Part shown: piece by piece, positions 11,076 through 22,011 of the stretch | Layout: every line of letters starts with the position of its first letter | How positions within the stretch are numbered: position 1 is the stretch's first letter | From: Aralia elata | Taxonomy: Eukaryota > Streptophyta > Magnoliopsida > Apiales > Araliaceae | Direction of reading: 5' to 3' | NCBI GenBank assembly: GCA_034770075.1 | Contig: CM068377.1 | Location: 74,599,358 to 74,663,357 of the forward strand | DNA: 64,000 nucleotides | Program-made: the position numbers and the translations under genes | Notes under the pieces: model-generated | What the model was told of the DNA's origin: nothing | The model's input: the letters and a program-made list of their open reading frames with translations, nothing else | Database searches by the model: none

Positions 11076-11204
11076 AAGTAGACACACGATGCATGAATGA
11101 CAGTGCATAAGAATGACAGTGCATACATGATACAACACATACAACTTATGATACAACGCAAGATGTAATGTCTGCAAAACATTCGTAAGAGTGTCAATGC
11201 ATCA

Positions 11205-11335
11205 ATCCCTGACCTGTCGCTCGTCTCGTAATCGCCGGATCTCGTATCCGGTCGATTGTCCTGTGAGTGCCGGGTCTCGTATCCGGTCGCTCGTCATCTC
11301 GTCGGGGCCGGGTCTCGTATCCGGTCACCCCTCTC
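11205..11335. repeat. CCGGRTCTCGTATCCGGTC repeats
   Basis: Three or four short units with the core GGGTCTCGTATCCGGTC are spaced about 35-45 bp apart. They look like a diverged outlier of the 140-bp array that starts at 11591, which has TATCGTCGCCGGTC in the same role. Confidence 0.65.
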
Positions 11336-11590
11336 GTAATCACCTTATTCCATCCCAATGCCATCAAAGGAAGTTATTCTCCTGACTAGCTTTGAAGGGC
11401 ATCCTTGGAATTCGTCCTCGTACATCGTTCTTGGCAATCATCGCTTTTGACTTTGATAGGCCAGGACCTTGACACCTAACCTGCATGGATCACGTACAGA
11501 ATTATCATCTATTCAATGCATGTGACACAACATTTAAAATGAAAAATGACCCCTGTACAGTCTTTTGATACGATTCTACAGGTGTCACCA

Positions 11591-12150
11591 CTTGTCGGAG
11601 CCGGTTTTCGTCGCCGGACATCCATCTCGTAATCGCCGGTTATCGTCGCCGGTCAATTGTCTCGTCGGGGCCGGGTATCGTCGCCGGTCACCCATCTCGT
11701 AACCCCCGGTTATCGTCGCCGGTTGGTTATCTTGTCGGAGCTGGTTTTCGTCGCCGGACATCCATCTCGTAATCGCCGGTTATCGTCGCCGGTCGATTGT
11801 CTCGTCGGGGCCGGGTATCGTCGCCGGTCACCCATCTCGTAACCCCCGGTTATCGTCGCCGGTTGGTTATCTTGTCGGAGCCGGTTTTCGTCGCCGGACA
11901 TCCATCTCGTAATCGCCGGTTATCGTCGCCGGTCGATTGTCTCGTCGGGGCCGGGTATCGTCGCCGGTCACCCATCTCGTAACCCCCGGTTATCGTCGCC
12001 GGTTGGTTATCTTGTCGGAGCCGGTTTTCGTCGCCGGACATCCATCTCGTAATCGCCGGTTATCGTTGCCGGTCGATTGTCTCGTCGGGGCCGGGTATCG
12101 TCGCCGGTCACCCATCTCGTAACCCCCGGTTATCGTCGCCGGTTGGTTAT
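11591..12150. repeat. 140-bp tandem array, four units
   Basis: Units start at 11591, 11731, 11871 and 12011 (each CTTGTCGGAG) with exactly 140-bp spacing and only a few substitutions. Each unit contains shorter internal repeats of TATCGTCGCCGGT. The short reading frames on both strands recur with the same 140-bp period, so they are not genes. Arrays in this position (between pol and the 3' LTR) are characteristic of Tat-lineage elements. Confidence 0.95.
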
Positions 12151-13095
12151 CTTGGATCTCAGCCCTTCCCAGGGTTTGTTGTTTTTTGTCTTTTTCTTTT
12201 TCTGGATATCAGCCCTTCCCAGGGGTGCTCACCATCTTGTTGTGGTTCGCGTGGATCTCAGCCCTTCCCAGGGTTTGTTGTTTTTTGTCTTTTTTCTTTT
12301 GTGGATATCAGCCCTTCCCAGGGTTGCTCACCATCTTTGTTGTGGTTCGCGTGGATCTCAGCCCTTCCCAGGGTTTGTTGTTTTTTGTCTTTTTTCTTTT
12401 TGTGGATATCAGCCCTTCCCAGGGGTGCTCACCATCTTGTTGTGGTTCGCGTGGATCTCAGCCCTTCCCAGGGTTGCTCACCGCTCTGTCGCGGTTTGCT
12501 TGGATGCCTTCCCAGGTTTGCTCACCGCTCTGTCGCGGTTTGCTTGGATGCCTTCCCAGGTTTGCTCACCGCTCTGTCGCGGTTCGCTTGGATGCCTTCC
12601 CAGGTTTGCTCACCGCTCTGTCGCGGTTCGCGTGGATCTCAGCCCTTCCCAGGGTTTGTTGTTTTTTTGTCTTTTTGTCTTTTTTTTTTTTCTTTTTTAT
12701 AGATATCAGCCCTTCCCAGGGTTGCTCACCATCTTGTTGTGGTTCGCGTGGATCTCAGCCCTTCCCAGGGTTGCTCACCGCTCTGTCGCGGTTTGCTTGG
12801 ATGCCTTCCTAGGTTTGCTCACCGCTCTGTCGCGGTTCGCTTGGATGCCTTCCCAGGTTTGCTCACCGCTCTGTCGCGGTTCGCGTGGATCTCAGCCCTT
12901 CCCAGGGTTTGTTGTTTTTTTGTCTTTTTTTTTTTTTTTTTTTTCTTTTTATGGATATCAGCCCTTCCCAGGGTTGCTCACCATCTTGTTGTGGTTCGCG
13001 TGGATCTCAGCCCTTCCCAGGGTTTGTTGTTTTTTGTCTTTTTTCTTTTTGTGGATATCAGCCCTTCCCAGGGTTGCTCACCATCTTTGTTGAGG
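12151..13095. repeat. compound tandem array (CAGCCCTTCCCAGGG units)
   Basis: Two interleaved unit types share the core CCTTCCCAGG. The longer (~100-125 bp) has two CAGCCCTTCCCAGGG blocks, a T-rich spacer and a GTTGTGGTTCGCGTGGAT end. The shorter (~45 bp) reads GGATGCCTTCCCAGGTTTGC followed by a CACCGCTCTGTCGCGG part. Blocks alternate several times, giving a higher-order pattern. Long reading frames in all three plus frames are products of the repetition. Confidence 0.9.
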
Positions 13096-13254
13096 TTGAA
13101 AGCGACGTGCTTGTACTTTCCTGAGATTTTCATTTTGATCGTACCCCTGCTTAGTCAAATGATACGATTCGACAATCGTCGTTGCTTGCCAACCTTTGAT
13201 TGGATCACGCCTCGTCGTGAAGTGTATTTTCTAGGCTTCAACATGGTTTGATAC

Positions 13255-13353
13255 TCTGCCTGCTCTTGGTCGTCTTCATTTGAGGCAGTCTGTTTCATTG
13301 GCTTGGTATTTTGCCTGTTCTTGGTCGTCTTCATTTGAGGCAGTCTGTTTCGC
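13255..13353. repeat. 55-bp direct duplication
   Basis: CTTGGTCGTCTTCATTTGAG with its flanks occurs twice 55 bp apart (from 13265 and 13320), with a few differences outside the core. It lies at the edge of the array region of the Tat-like element. Confidence 0.75.
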
Positions 13354-13802
13354 TCTCTGTGATGATTGACAGCTATGCCGGGCTCCTTGGCCTTTTGCTC
13401 ATTTCTGATGGCCGATATGCTGTCGCCCCGCACTATATCATCCTTGTATATGCTCATGCACGTGGATCATGTCGAGGCAGAGTGATAGTCAGGATTGGGG
13501 AGAGGCCCAATGCCGAAGAGTTCTGTGCAGCCTCAGCCTCCTTCCATTTCACGATTCTTAACTGCCCCTGCCTTGGCACGTGTCGCTGCCAAGAATTTCT
13601 ATCGAAAACTCGCGATGTTGACCGTGCTGAGTTATCCACAGCTCTGCAAGATCCTGCATATCAGATGACTAACAATTGCCAAAACTTGAAGGCTTGGGCC
13701 GTTAGTGTTAGTTCAACACAAAGATATTATAATCTCGACAAAAATGCAGTTAAAGCACATGAAATTGAATATCTATTGATCGCACAATCTAGCAAGTTGT
13801 GA
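13311..13802 (+). other. 163-codon open frame, antisense to the Tat-like element, unrecognised
   Basis: This is the longest non-repetitive open frame in the internal region. Its start lies inside the 55-bp duplication. No family motif was recognised. It contains a Cys cluster (NCPCLGTCRC) around codon 90. Some Tat elements are known to carry an antisense reading frame between pol and the 3' LTR, which is the only reason to record it. Chance openness is at least as likely. Confidence 0.2.
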
Positions 13803-14140
13803 ACCGTGAATGCACTAGATTGGAAGTTTTTTCTTTTCTTTTCTTTTTTTTTCAATCCCTCGTGAGTTGATGATTTTCTATTTGACGAATTATGGAATCG
13901 TAAAAAGACCCTCAAGCATTCATGGTCATTGTACGTGAGTAAGGTCGAATTCATAAGAACTACCTTCCCTCGTCAAAGGTATTCTCTCTCCATTCTCGAC
14001 AACGTCCTTAGCAGGATTGACGTCATATGACAAATGCACTATGCGGTGCAGCACTCAGTAGGGGTTTCTCTTTCATGACTTCTTGTTTAAGGCCGAGAGT
14101 TTTTCGCATTATCCTTTCTCTTTATTAGTCCACTTCACTT

Positions 14141-14635
14141 GTCTCGTTTTCTTAGGCTATTCAAAGTTACCCATTTAACGAGTTTTGGACCAATGACTCC
14201 CAAACCAGACGGTTTTGGGGCATTAGGTGTACATACACCCCTTCGGGTTTATTTACTCGAGTAACAAAGGCCACGGTTCAAGACAAGCTGGTGGTCTGCC
14301 CCATTCATTCTTTGCTTGACCTTGTGCAAGATTCGTTTTCTTAGGCTTGAGTTACCCATGTAGCGAGTGTTAGGCCGGTGACTCCCAAACCAGACGGCTT
14401 TAGGGTACCAGATGTAGAGACACCCCTTAGGCTTAATTACTCGAGTAGCCCATGCCACGATTCGAATCTGCTCGGGCCTCCTCTACTGTAATGCTCGTTT
14501 TCTTAGGCTCTGAGTTACCCATGTAACGAGTGTTGGGCCAGCGACTCCCAAACCAGATGGCTTTAGGGCACCAGGTGTAGAGACACCCCTCGGGCTTAAT
14601 TACTCGAATAACCCAGGCCACGATTCGAGACATTA
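14141..14635. repeat. three ~160-190-bp tandem units in the Tat-like element
   Basis: Units begin at about 14144, 14332 and 14492 with TCGTTTTCTTAGGCT. They share GAGTTACCCATGTAACGAGT, GACTCCCAAACCAGA, GACACCCCT and TTACTCGAGTAAC blocks. The first unit is the most diverged. TTACTCGAGTAA is itself a palindrome. Confidence 0.85.
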
Positions 14636-15211
14636 GCTTGATAATCATTTATCGTCTGACTTCTTGATATTGATCATTATTGACTGTCTGAATACGTATT
14701 AATGGCCATCAACATCGTCATAGTTTTATACCCCACAACTGAAAGTTTGTGCAAATGCAAAGTGAAGGCTGTCACATGAGGTCGATTCTGTCGCAAACGT
14801 TGCTTTTGAATTAAGGCTTTGTACCCGATCAAAAGGTTGAATAGCCTTCTTCGTCTAATCATACTCGCGATCGTGCTCCACGGATGCTTGTCAGAATCAA
14901 TCTGATTCCTATCAAGTCAAATAAAATCCCCTTTCACGCGGTTCATCGTATCCCGGGAAAACTATGCTTGACAAATGCCAGATGATCGTACCGTTGAAGA
15001 TTGAATTGACATGAGTTAGCATTTGATGATGATGGTGCATGTTGATGGGATTGTTGCATGGGTGCTAACTTGCAACGTCATCATTTCCTGGGTAGTTGAC
15101 AAATGCCCCAGTGTTTAAGTTGCTTTTCTTGTGATCTCCCTCACACTGGTTGCCTCGGCACCTCGCTGGGCTAACAGCAGATCCGGTCCTTTGACTTGTT
15201 GAAAGGTTTGA

Positions 15212-15237
15212 GGGATTTTTTTTTGTTTTTTGTTTTT

Positions 15238-15273
<36 letters not shown>

Positions 15274-15274
15274 C
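15212..15274. repeat. T homopolymer tract
   Basis: Almost pure T run, longest uninterrupted part about 33 nt (15241-15273). On the element's own strand it is an A-rich stretch after the integrase remnant. Run length is unreliable in sequencing. Confidence 0.8.
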
Positions 15275-15287
15275 GTGACGGCTCCCT

Positions 15288-15700
15288 TTAATTTAAAGCG
15301 AAATTCCCCATAGCTTCGTCTTGGCAGGGCGCGATCCTTTTGAGGACTAAATCGTTTATTTTGAATTTTCGGGATCGCACCCTCTTGTCACATGCCCGGG
15401 AGATGCGTAAGGGGCTGCCCCTCCAAAGGTGCGAACTGAGGTTCGATAGGCATACAGGTGTGTGAGCGACAATAAATCCGGCCATCCCCGATGATTGGCG
15501 GGCATTCTTCCCATGATTGTCTTTGTGTTTTATTTGCAGCCCCCACTGCCCCACTCATTTTGGGCCGGTAAATGACTGAATCAAAATGTTTGATCTTGAA
15601 TTTGTCATATATCTCCTCCTTGAGGGCATCGTTCAGATTTTGTGGCCCCTCACTTCTCCTCCAGGCTGTGGTACTGGGATTCTGTCGGAAAGTCATTCAG
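15288..15700 (-). pseudogene. integrase core/C-terminal fragment (Tat-like)
   Basis: The minus strand reads DKFKIKHFDSVIYRP, then SGAVGAANKT (normally the region of the catalytic Glu), then after a frame change KRVRSRKFKINDLVLKRI, which matches the integrase C-terminal part preceding the GPF-like module. Two overlapping frames (15388-15696 and 15288-15554) are needed to read it, so at least one frameshift is present. The DDE core is incomplete. Confidence 0.7.
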
Positions 15701-15960
15701 GGTAAATAGACACCGTGATGATTCCTGCTTTAAACCGCTTGACAATCTCGTCCTTTATTTTCATCCTCCATTCAGGCTTCAACGTTCTCAACTTTTGCTT
15801 ATGGGTCGGAACCCCCTTTGATGGGCGGTCGATGTCCTGTAACGTCTGTGGACAATCCACTCACGTCGCCACGGGACCAAGCGAACATATCTCCATACAA
15901 GTTCAAATTTGCCCCTACTCCGGGTTCTTTGTGATCGTTAGGGGCTCTGACGTTTGATGG
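15700..15960 (-). pseudogene. reverse transcriptase N-terminal fragment (Tat-like)
   Basis: The minus strand reads DMFAWSRGDVSGL followed by a HRPPIK motif, then stops and a shifted frame. This corresponds to the N-terminal RT segment preceding the catalytic fingers. It passes at about 15705 directly into integrase sequence, so the RT catalytic part and RNase H are missing here. Confidence 0.6.
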
Positions 15961-16354
15961 CGATGGTTTGGTCTAAACTGGGTTTGGGGTTTACCCTCGA
16001 CCCGTCATTTGATCTCACCAGGCGTATTGTCGATATCTGTCTCGTCCTGCTCAATCCCCATCAGATTGAAATCTAGCTCTATACAAAATCATGATCTTCC
16101 TTCAAATTTGGCCTATTGCTCGTCAGGCTAGAGTGCCTCAAATCGGGGTACCTGACATAAAACAAAATTGCTCGTCATATATATAAAACATTTCAGCACA
16201 TGGTCTTCCTTTTGGAGAACATGACAAAATGACATGAGCGTGCAGGGATTTGAAATAAAACTCAGAATTTTAAAACCCATTGATCTTCTACTGGTCGGGA
16301 TTCACTGCCATACTCCGGGATTTTTCCCTTCCTGGATATCACCTGATGCACGGT

Positions 16355-16440
16355 CCAACTGGCCACGGTGAGGTCAAGCAATGGAGCTCATTAGGAGGTG
16401 CATGGATCACATTGGTATGGATCTGACATTGATGGCATTT
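16355..16440 (-). pseudogene. integrase zinc-finger fragment (Tat-like)
   Basis: The minus strand reads KCHQCQIHTNVIHAPP and then LTSPWP, the second half of the HHCC finger and the step into the catalytic core in Tat-type integrases. No open frame of useful length surrounds it. Confidence 0.65.
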
Positions 16441-16625
16441 CCTGACATGAGTATCGCAATCAGTTTTCATGGTTAGCCAGTAGTAACCCGTTCACATGAT
16501 TTTTTTTTTGCCAAAAGTGTTCTGCTCATATGGGATCCGCACACATCGCCATGTACTTCGTTCATTTATCTGTGGGCTTCTTCGGCTTCCAGATATCTCA
16601 GCAGTTCCGTAGCTTAGGAAGAAAT

Positions 16626-16874
16626 TCACTGCCCATCTTTGGATTCTCTTTCCCCGGTCAGGTCTGCATTTTCGGGAGAGGAGTTGTCTCGAAGGAACTC
16701 CTTAATGTTTTGATACCAAGCCCATTCAGGGAGGGCGTCCCTATGGGAGATCTCTCCGATCTGATCCTCATAGGCCGGACAAGTCTGTGCCGCAATTCCC
16801 AGGGCTAATCTCAGTCCTAGGATGCATCCCTCGCATTCGGCCGTATTGTTGGAGTGGTAGAACTGTAATTTCAT
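16626..16874 (-). pseudogene. additional RNase H fragment (Tat-like)
   Basis: The minus-strand frame contains NNTAECEGCILGLRLAL, the conserved helix with the catalytic Glu of the archaeal-type RNase H that marks the Tat lineage. It then reads into divergent sequence. It lies upstream of the integrase finger, as expected for RH-aRH-IN order. Confidence 0.75.
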
Positions 16875-17034
16875 GGCTACCGGCTTTTGCCATTTGGATG
16901 GATGGAGTATGGACTTTATGGCCTCTCAGTTGGGTACTAGGGGCAATCTCACCAAACAAACAAGGGTCGTAGTTTAGTACTGTGCCGGCTACAAATTGGC
17001 AGATGCATGTCAACACTGATGCCTGATTTTTATT

Positions 17035-17095
17035 CTTCTTTTTTTTTTTTTTTCTTTTTTCTTCTTTTTCTTTTTCTTTTTCCCCTTTTTTTTTG
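17035..17095. repeat. polypyrimidine tract
   Basis: T/C-only run of about 60 nt in the Tat-like internal region. On the element's strand it is purine-rich but not next to an LTR, so it is not the 3' polypurine tract. Confidence 0.8.
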
Positions 17096-17835
17096 TATGG
17101 TCGAATATGCCCCTGCTCCGGGTTCTTTGTGATCGTTATGCCACGCTTTCATGGTTCTCTTAATCTTATCCTGCAAAACAAGGTCAGTGTTTGATGACAG
17201 GATAGTATTTGGAAGTTTTTAGAAAACCTTGCTACGTGGCACGGATTGCCCTCCTGCAAAAACCATGTCAGTATTCTCTTTATATGTGCAGGTGATGCAA
17301 TCACATGATACAGGACATATTTATTACGATGATGATGGCATGACAGTTGTATGCCATTTGCATGACATTTATTTATTTGACTGAACGATAAAAGGGCATG
17401 AAGAAGCTTCCCTTTCGTTAGGTTTATCAGAGGCTAACCTACCCTAGGGTTACTCTCGCGGGCTTTTCGGCATGAAGGTCCCCAAATCTTCGCAATCTAC
17501 TCGTCTGAATCCTTTCGATTGGAGCGGATTTGGGTGGTGCGTTTCCTGAGCCATCTCCGGGGAGCAGCCCCTTCGAGTCCAGTAATAAGCAACCGACAGG
17601 TTCGCCTCAGGAGGAGGTACACTCTCAACATACATTCACATTCATCGTCCTCACCGTATGCAAATGATTACTTTAAAGTAAAACAATCACATTCAAATCA
17701 TTCATTTATTGGACAAAACCACACATTCACACAACAATAAGTAAAACAGGTCAAAATGTCGCACGCACATACACATTCATAAATTTTAAAGGATAGGACA
17801 GCATCAAGATTTGAACGCGGCTTAAGCCCTCTAAT

Positions 17836-17854
17836 GTCCCCAGCAGAGTCGCCA
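17836..17854 (-). other. primer-binding site (tRNA-Arg type) of the Tat-like element
   Basis: The minus strand reads TGGCGACTCTGCTGGGGAC, two bases after the end of LTR B (GTCGACA-GC-TGGCGACT). This is the primer site used by Ogre/Tat elements. It fixes the element's orientation and shows that LTR B acts as the 5' LTR. Confidence 0.85.
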
Positions 17855-17856
17855 GC

Positions 17857-19955
17857 TGTCGACGCCGGGTTTATCCGCTTTTTGTCCTTTTCCCATTTTA
17901 ACCCTTTTTTTTTTTTTGATGATGTTTGGAAAAGGTCGGCATTGAGTGTCGACGGGGTTTTGAAAGATCGTTTTTATGATGAGCCAATTAACCAGAGTCG
18001 CCAGTTGGTATATTTGAAATGGATGTACCAACTCATCCGAATTTTCGTTCTTTTATAAATCGCTGGCTCATATGTGACTCCGAATTAATTGGTCTGCGAA
18101 TTGAGATTCATAGAGTTCGGGGGCTTGCTTAAGTGAGGGGAAGGTGTTAGGCACCCCTCGACTTCCGTGAAATACGGTTACCGCAATCTTGAAGCTTCTC
18201 CTATCCTTTAATTCATGAAATGTGTGTGTGTAAGTGCGCGTGTGTGTGTGTGTGTCTATGTGAATGATGTGGTGAGTTTGTATGAAAGAATCATTTGGAT
18301 TTTAGGGAAAATCGTGTTTTACTTTGAGAATGCTTCGGAATGTCTTTTCGGCATACACGAGAAAGCTTTATGAGAAAGGTTTGATTTTAATTGTCAAAAC
18401 TATGAGATTTTCGTTAGATGTCGTTTTGGCAAAACAAGAGTTTTAAACCTTTGTCAACATAGGAATCGAGATCTATACGTTGCTTTCGTGAAATGATCGG
18501 GCAATTTCTAGAATCTCTTTCACCCTATGCACAAAGATTTAATAAAACGTTACTTATTTCTAAAATCAAATTTTGTGATGTTTGAAAACGATTTTCTTTA
18601 GCTTTCTCGTTAGATAGGAATCGACATTCATCAACATTTCTCAAATTTTAACCTCGTGATTCTAATATCCTACTTTGATTGATTTTATGAAAATCTTATC
18701 ATTTAACTTTGAAATCAATTTCATATCATAAATCAAATCGAGCATAAACATGTGTCGGGGCTATTCATGGGCATGTAAGCCATCGAAATGTCCCCGAACG
18801 CCAACAATCACAAATTTCACTATTTCGGGGCCTTAAGCACGATTCTCGCCTTAGGGTCGTTTTAAGGCCCGACGGTTACACGTTTACAACGAAGGATTAC
18901 ATTGTTCCTAAATACATACGTCAAAATTTGTCCATCATCGGATTCGGACCATGGCGTCACGCTCCTAGGCTCACATCCACAATTTATCACAAACATCAAA
19001 TAGATACAATAACATAACTAACAACGGATTGTTTAACGCCCCACAATGGTCCAAAATTAACAATCTAAATAGATCAATTCCACCTAATGTATATATCGTT
19101 ATGAACGAGCAAAACCTCACCCAATGGATATCATCGGATTATTAGGGAGAAATTTGTTCCGATGGAAACCTCTCTAATAATTCCTAATCCATTGTTCCAC
19201 AATAATTTTCATGAAATCTACATTTAATTCAATCAAATAATATGATAGAAATTGATATAACAAAAGAGATTTCACCTTGCAATTGATATCCAAATGGATG
19301 TGAACTTGATGTATTTGAATAGAAGGAGAAAATCTATTTGATACAATCAAATCAAAAGAAAATTATTCCTCTCTTTTTTTCTCTCTTTTCTTCCTATTTG
19401 ATTGCAAAATCTAGCTATTTTCTCTCTATTTCCGTGCTTGGCTGCTACTGAATTCTTCTTCTTCCTCAAAATTTCTCCAACTCCCTGTATGCTGTCCGAA
19501 GCTGGCTTAAATAGGCTGGCCAAAGCCAGCCGCAGATCTATCTGCGGCTGGCCGCAGATAGATCTGCGGCTGGCCAGCTGGCACGCCTCCCATCGCACTC
19601 AGCTGGTAGTGCCTGGTTTCCTGGTTTCCGTGCTGGCGCACCCACTTGGCCGCAGATCTATCCGCGGCTGGCGGGCTTGACTTTCTCGATTTTCGTGCCA
19701 CGCCTCGATTTTCGTGCCGCAAGGTCGGTTTTCGCTGACAGACTCGTATTTTATAGTCCGGGAATCATTGAGAAGCGCGCCACACCCTCCGGGAATGCCA
19801 AATTCGGATAGCCCTGCTATCATGTCGATTTCGGCTGCAAATTATCATGGTGGCGTCGAGTGTCCGTACTTTTCCATCCTTTGCTCTCGCAGGCCGATCC
19901 ATTTGACGAATTTGCCCTCCTGTCAAGGTTAGTATACGAAGTGCAAAATTTGGGT
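17857..19955 (-). repeat. LTR B (5' LTR next to the primer site, diverged)
   Basis: It shares ends and layout with LTRs A and C but differs at many sites outside the conserved 230-bp segment. It lacks the last 7 plus-strand bases (gtctaca) where it meets LTR C. It has its own GT tract (18221-18258) and two near-palindromic 22-mers at about 19527-19572. Confidence 0.85.
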
Positions 19956-22006
19956 ACGCCGGTTTTATCCGCTTATGCGATATTTGGTCTTTTCCAATTT
20001 TAGCCTTTTGATTAGATGATTTTTTGGAAAAGGTCGGCTTGAATGTCGACGGGGTTTTGAAGTATCGTTTTTATGATGAGCCAATTAACCAGAGTCGCCA
20101 GTTGGTATATTTGAAATGGATGTACCAACTCATCCGAGTTTCATTTTTTGTAAATCGCTGGCTCATATGTGACTCCGAATTAATTGGTCTGCGAATCGAG
20201 ATTCATAGAGTTCGGGGGCTTGCTTAAGTGAGGGGAAGGTGTTAGGCACCCCTCGACTTCCGTGAAACACAGTTACCGCAATCTTGATGCTTTTCCTATC
20301 CTTTAATTCATGAAATGTGTGTGTGTGTGCGCGCGCGAGTGTGTGTGTGTGTGTGCTTATGTGAATGTTGTGGTGAGTTTGTATGAAAGAATCATTTGGA
20401 TTTTAGGGAAAATCGTTTTGTTGTGTTTTAATTTCAGAATGCTTCGGAATGTCTTTTCGGCATACACGAGAAAGCTTTATGAGAAAGGTTTGATTTTAAT
20501 TGTCAAAACTATGAGATTTTCGTTAGGTGTCGTTTTGACAAAACAAGAGTTTTAAACCTTCGTCAAAATAGGAATCGAGATCTATACGTTGCTTTCATAA
20601 AATGATGGGCAATTTCTAGGATCTCTTTAACCCTATGCACAACGGTTTTAATAAAACGTCAATTATTTATAAAATCATTCCGTGTGATGTTTTGGAAAAC
20701 GATTTTCTTTAGCCTTCTTGTCAAATAGGAATCGACATTCATTAGCATCCCCAAATTTTAGCCTCGTGATGCTAATATCCTAGTTTGATTGATTTTATGA
20801 AAGTCTTCATTATTTTAGTTTTGAAATCAATTTTAGGTCGTAAATCAAATCAAGCATTAAAATGCATTGGGGCTATTCATGGGCATGTAAGCCATCCAAA
20901 TAACCCCAACGCCCACAATCACATACTTCAATATTACGGGGCCTTAAACCCGATTCTCGCCTTGGCGTCGTTTTAAGGCCCGAGAACTACATATTTACAA
21001 TGAAGGGAATATCGACCCTCTTACATACACCCAAAAATGTCCATCATCGGATTCGGACCACGGGGTCGCGTTCCTAGGCTCACATCCGAAATTGTTGAAC
21101 AACCACGATATCCAATCTAAACAACCTAGACACAATATATCATTATAGCAATTTAAAATAAATCATCACATGGATATCATCGGACCATTAGGAGGAATTT
21201 CGTTCCATTTGGAACCCTCACTAATAATCCTCAATCCATGGATTCACCATAATATACAAGAAATATTACATTTAGTGGAATCCAAACAACAAAAGCTTAA
21301 CAAAAATGATATAACAAAATGCTATAAAACAAAGAATTTTCACCTTGCAAATGACACCACAATGCTTATAAACTTTGTAGATTAATTGGTAGAATTTATA
21401 TGTGATATAATCTCACCAAAGGGGTACAAATCCTCACTATTTTTTCTCTTTATTCTCCATTTTCTTCTATTTTTTTCTCTCCTTCCCGAGCTGCTGTCGC
21501 GCCTCCTTTTCTTTCTCTCCTCACTGTCCTGGATGAAATGAAGAAACTGAGCTGAAATAGGCTGGATTAGGGCAGCCGCAGATAGATCCGCGGCTGGCCG
21601 CAGATAGATCCGCGGCTGGCCGCAGATAGATCCGCGGCTGGCCTCGGTTTCTCCGCGCCCGCCGCGCACTTCAGCCGTCTCGCGCACTACCATTATTTTA
21701 ATCTTTTGGCCGCAGATTGATCCGCGGCTGGGTGGGCTAATTTTCTCGATTTTCGTGCCACACCACATTTCTCGTGTCGGATCATCGGTTTCTGCTGAAA
21801 GGCCTGCATTTTGTAGTCCGGGAATCATTGGGAGACGTGCCACATCATTCGGGCATGCTCATTTCGGACGGCCCTGATCGCAAGTCGTCGTGGTGGCTCT
21901 GAGTGTTCGCATTTATGTCCACCCTCCGTCTCGCAGGCCGGTCCAATGGACGAATTTGCCCTCCTGTCATGGTCAGTATAGGAAGTGCAAAATTTGGGTG
22001 TCTACA
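19956..22006 (-). repeat. LTR C (outer LTR, near-identical to A)
   Basis: Alignment with LTR A shows only a handful of small indels over about 2050 bp. Its first five plus-strand bases (tgtcg) are missing at the junction with LTR B, and it ends intact at TCTACA next to the caaac duplication. No primer site adjoins it. Confidence 0.9.
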
Positions 22007-22011
22007 CAAAC

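Larger units (their letters stand above)
11022..17856 (-). pseudogene. internal region of the Tat-like element (scrambled pol debris and repeats)
   Basis: No long reading frame survives. Pol fragments on the minus strand, 5' to 3' of the element, are an additional (archaeal-type) RNase H at 16874-16626, an integrase HHCC finger at about 16440-16355, an RT N-terminus at about 15960-15720, and integrase core and C-terminus at 15690-15288. RT lying after the integrase finger departs from the normal gag-PR-RT-RH-aRH-IN order. The part nearest the 3' LTR (11022-14650) is mainly tandem repeats. No gag was recognised between the primer site and 16900. Confidence 0.7.
8974..22006 (-). mobile_element. 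Tat/Ogre-like Ty3/Gypsy element with three LTRs, nested in the TIR element
   Basis: The 5-bp duplication caaac flanks the whole unit (8969-8973 and 22007-22011). Read on the minus strand, the LTRs run TGTAGACACCCAAATTTTGC to CCGGCGTCGACA. Next to LTR B is a tRNA-Arg-type primer site (TGGCGACTCTGCTGGGGAC), and before LTR A is a polypurine tract (AAAGAGGGGCAGC). The internal 6.8 kb holds fragments of an additional RNase H, integrase and RT in scrambled order, plus tandem arrays near the 3' LTR as known for Tat elements. Outer LTRs A and C are almost identical; inner LTR B is clearly diverged. No intact gag-pol is present. Confidence 0.85.

Noticed and set aside
11591..12150. CRISPR-like regular array
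   Set aside because: Direct tandem repeat of whole 140-bp units with no unique spacers, inside a plant retrotransposon.
12077..13251. Open frames of 130-338 codons in three plus frames
   Set aside because: They follow the tandem repeat in every frame with the repeat period; no start context or protein family.
17044..17095. Possible polypurine tract (minus strand)
   Set aside because: Not next to an LTR; the functional-looking tract is at 11022-11034 beside LTR A.
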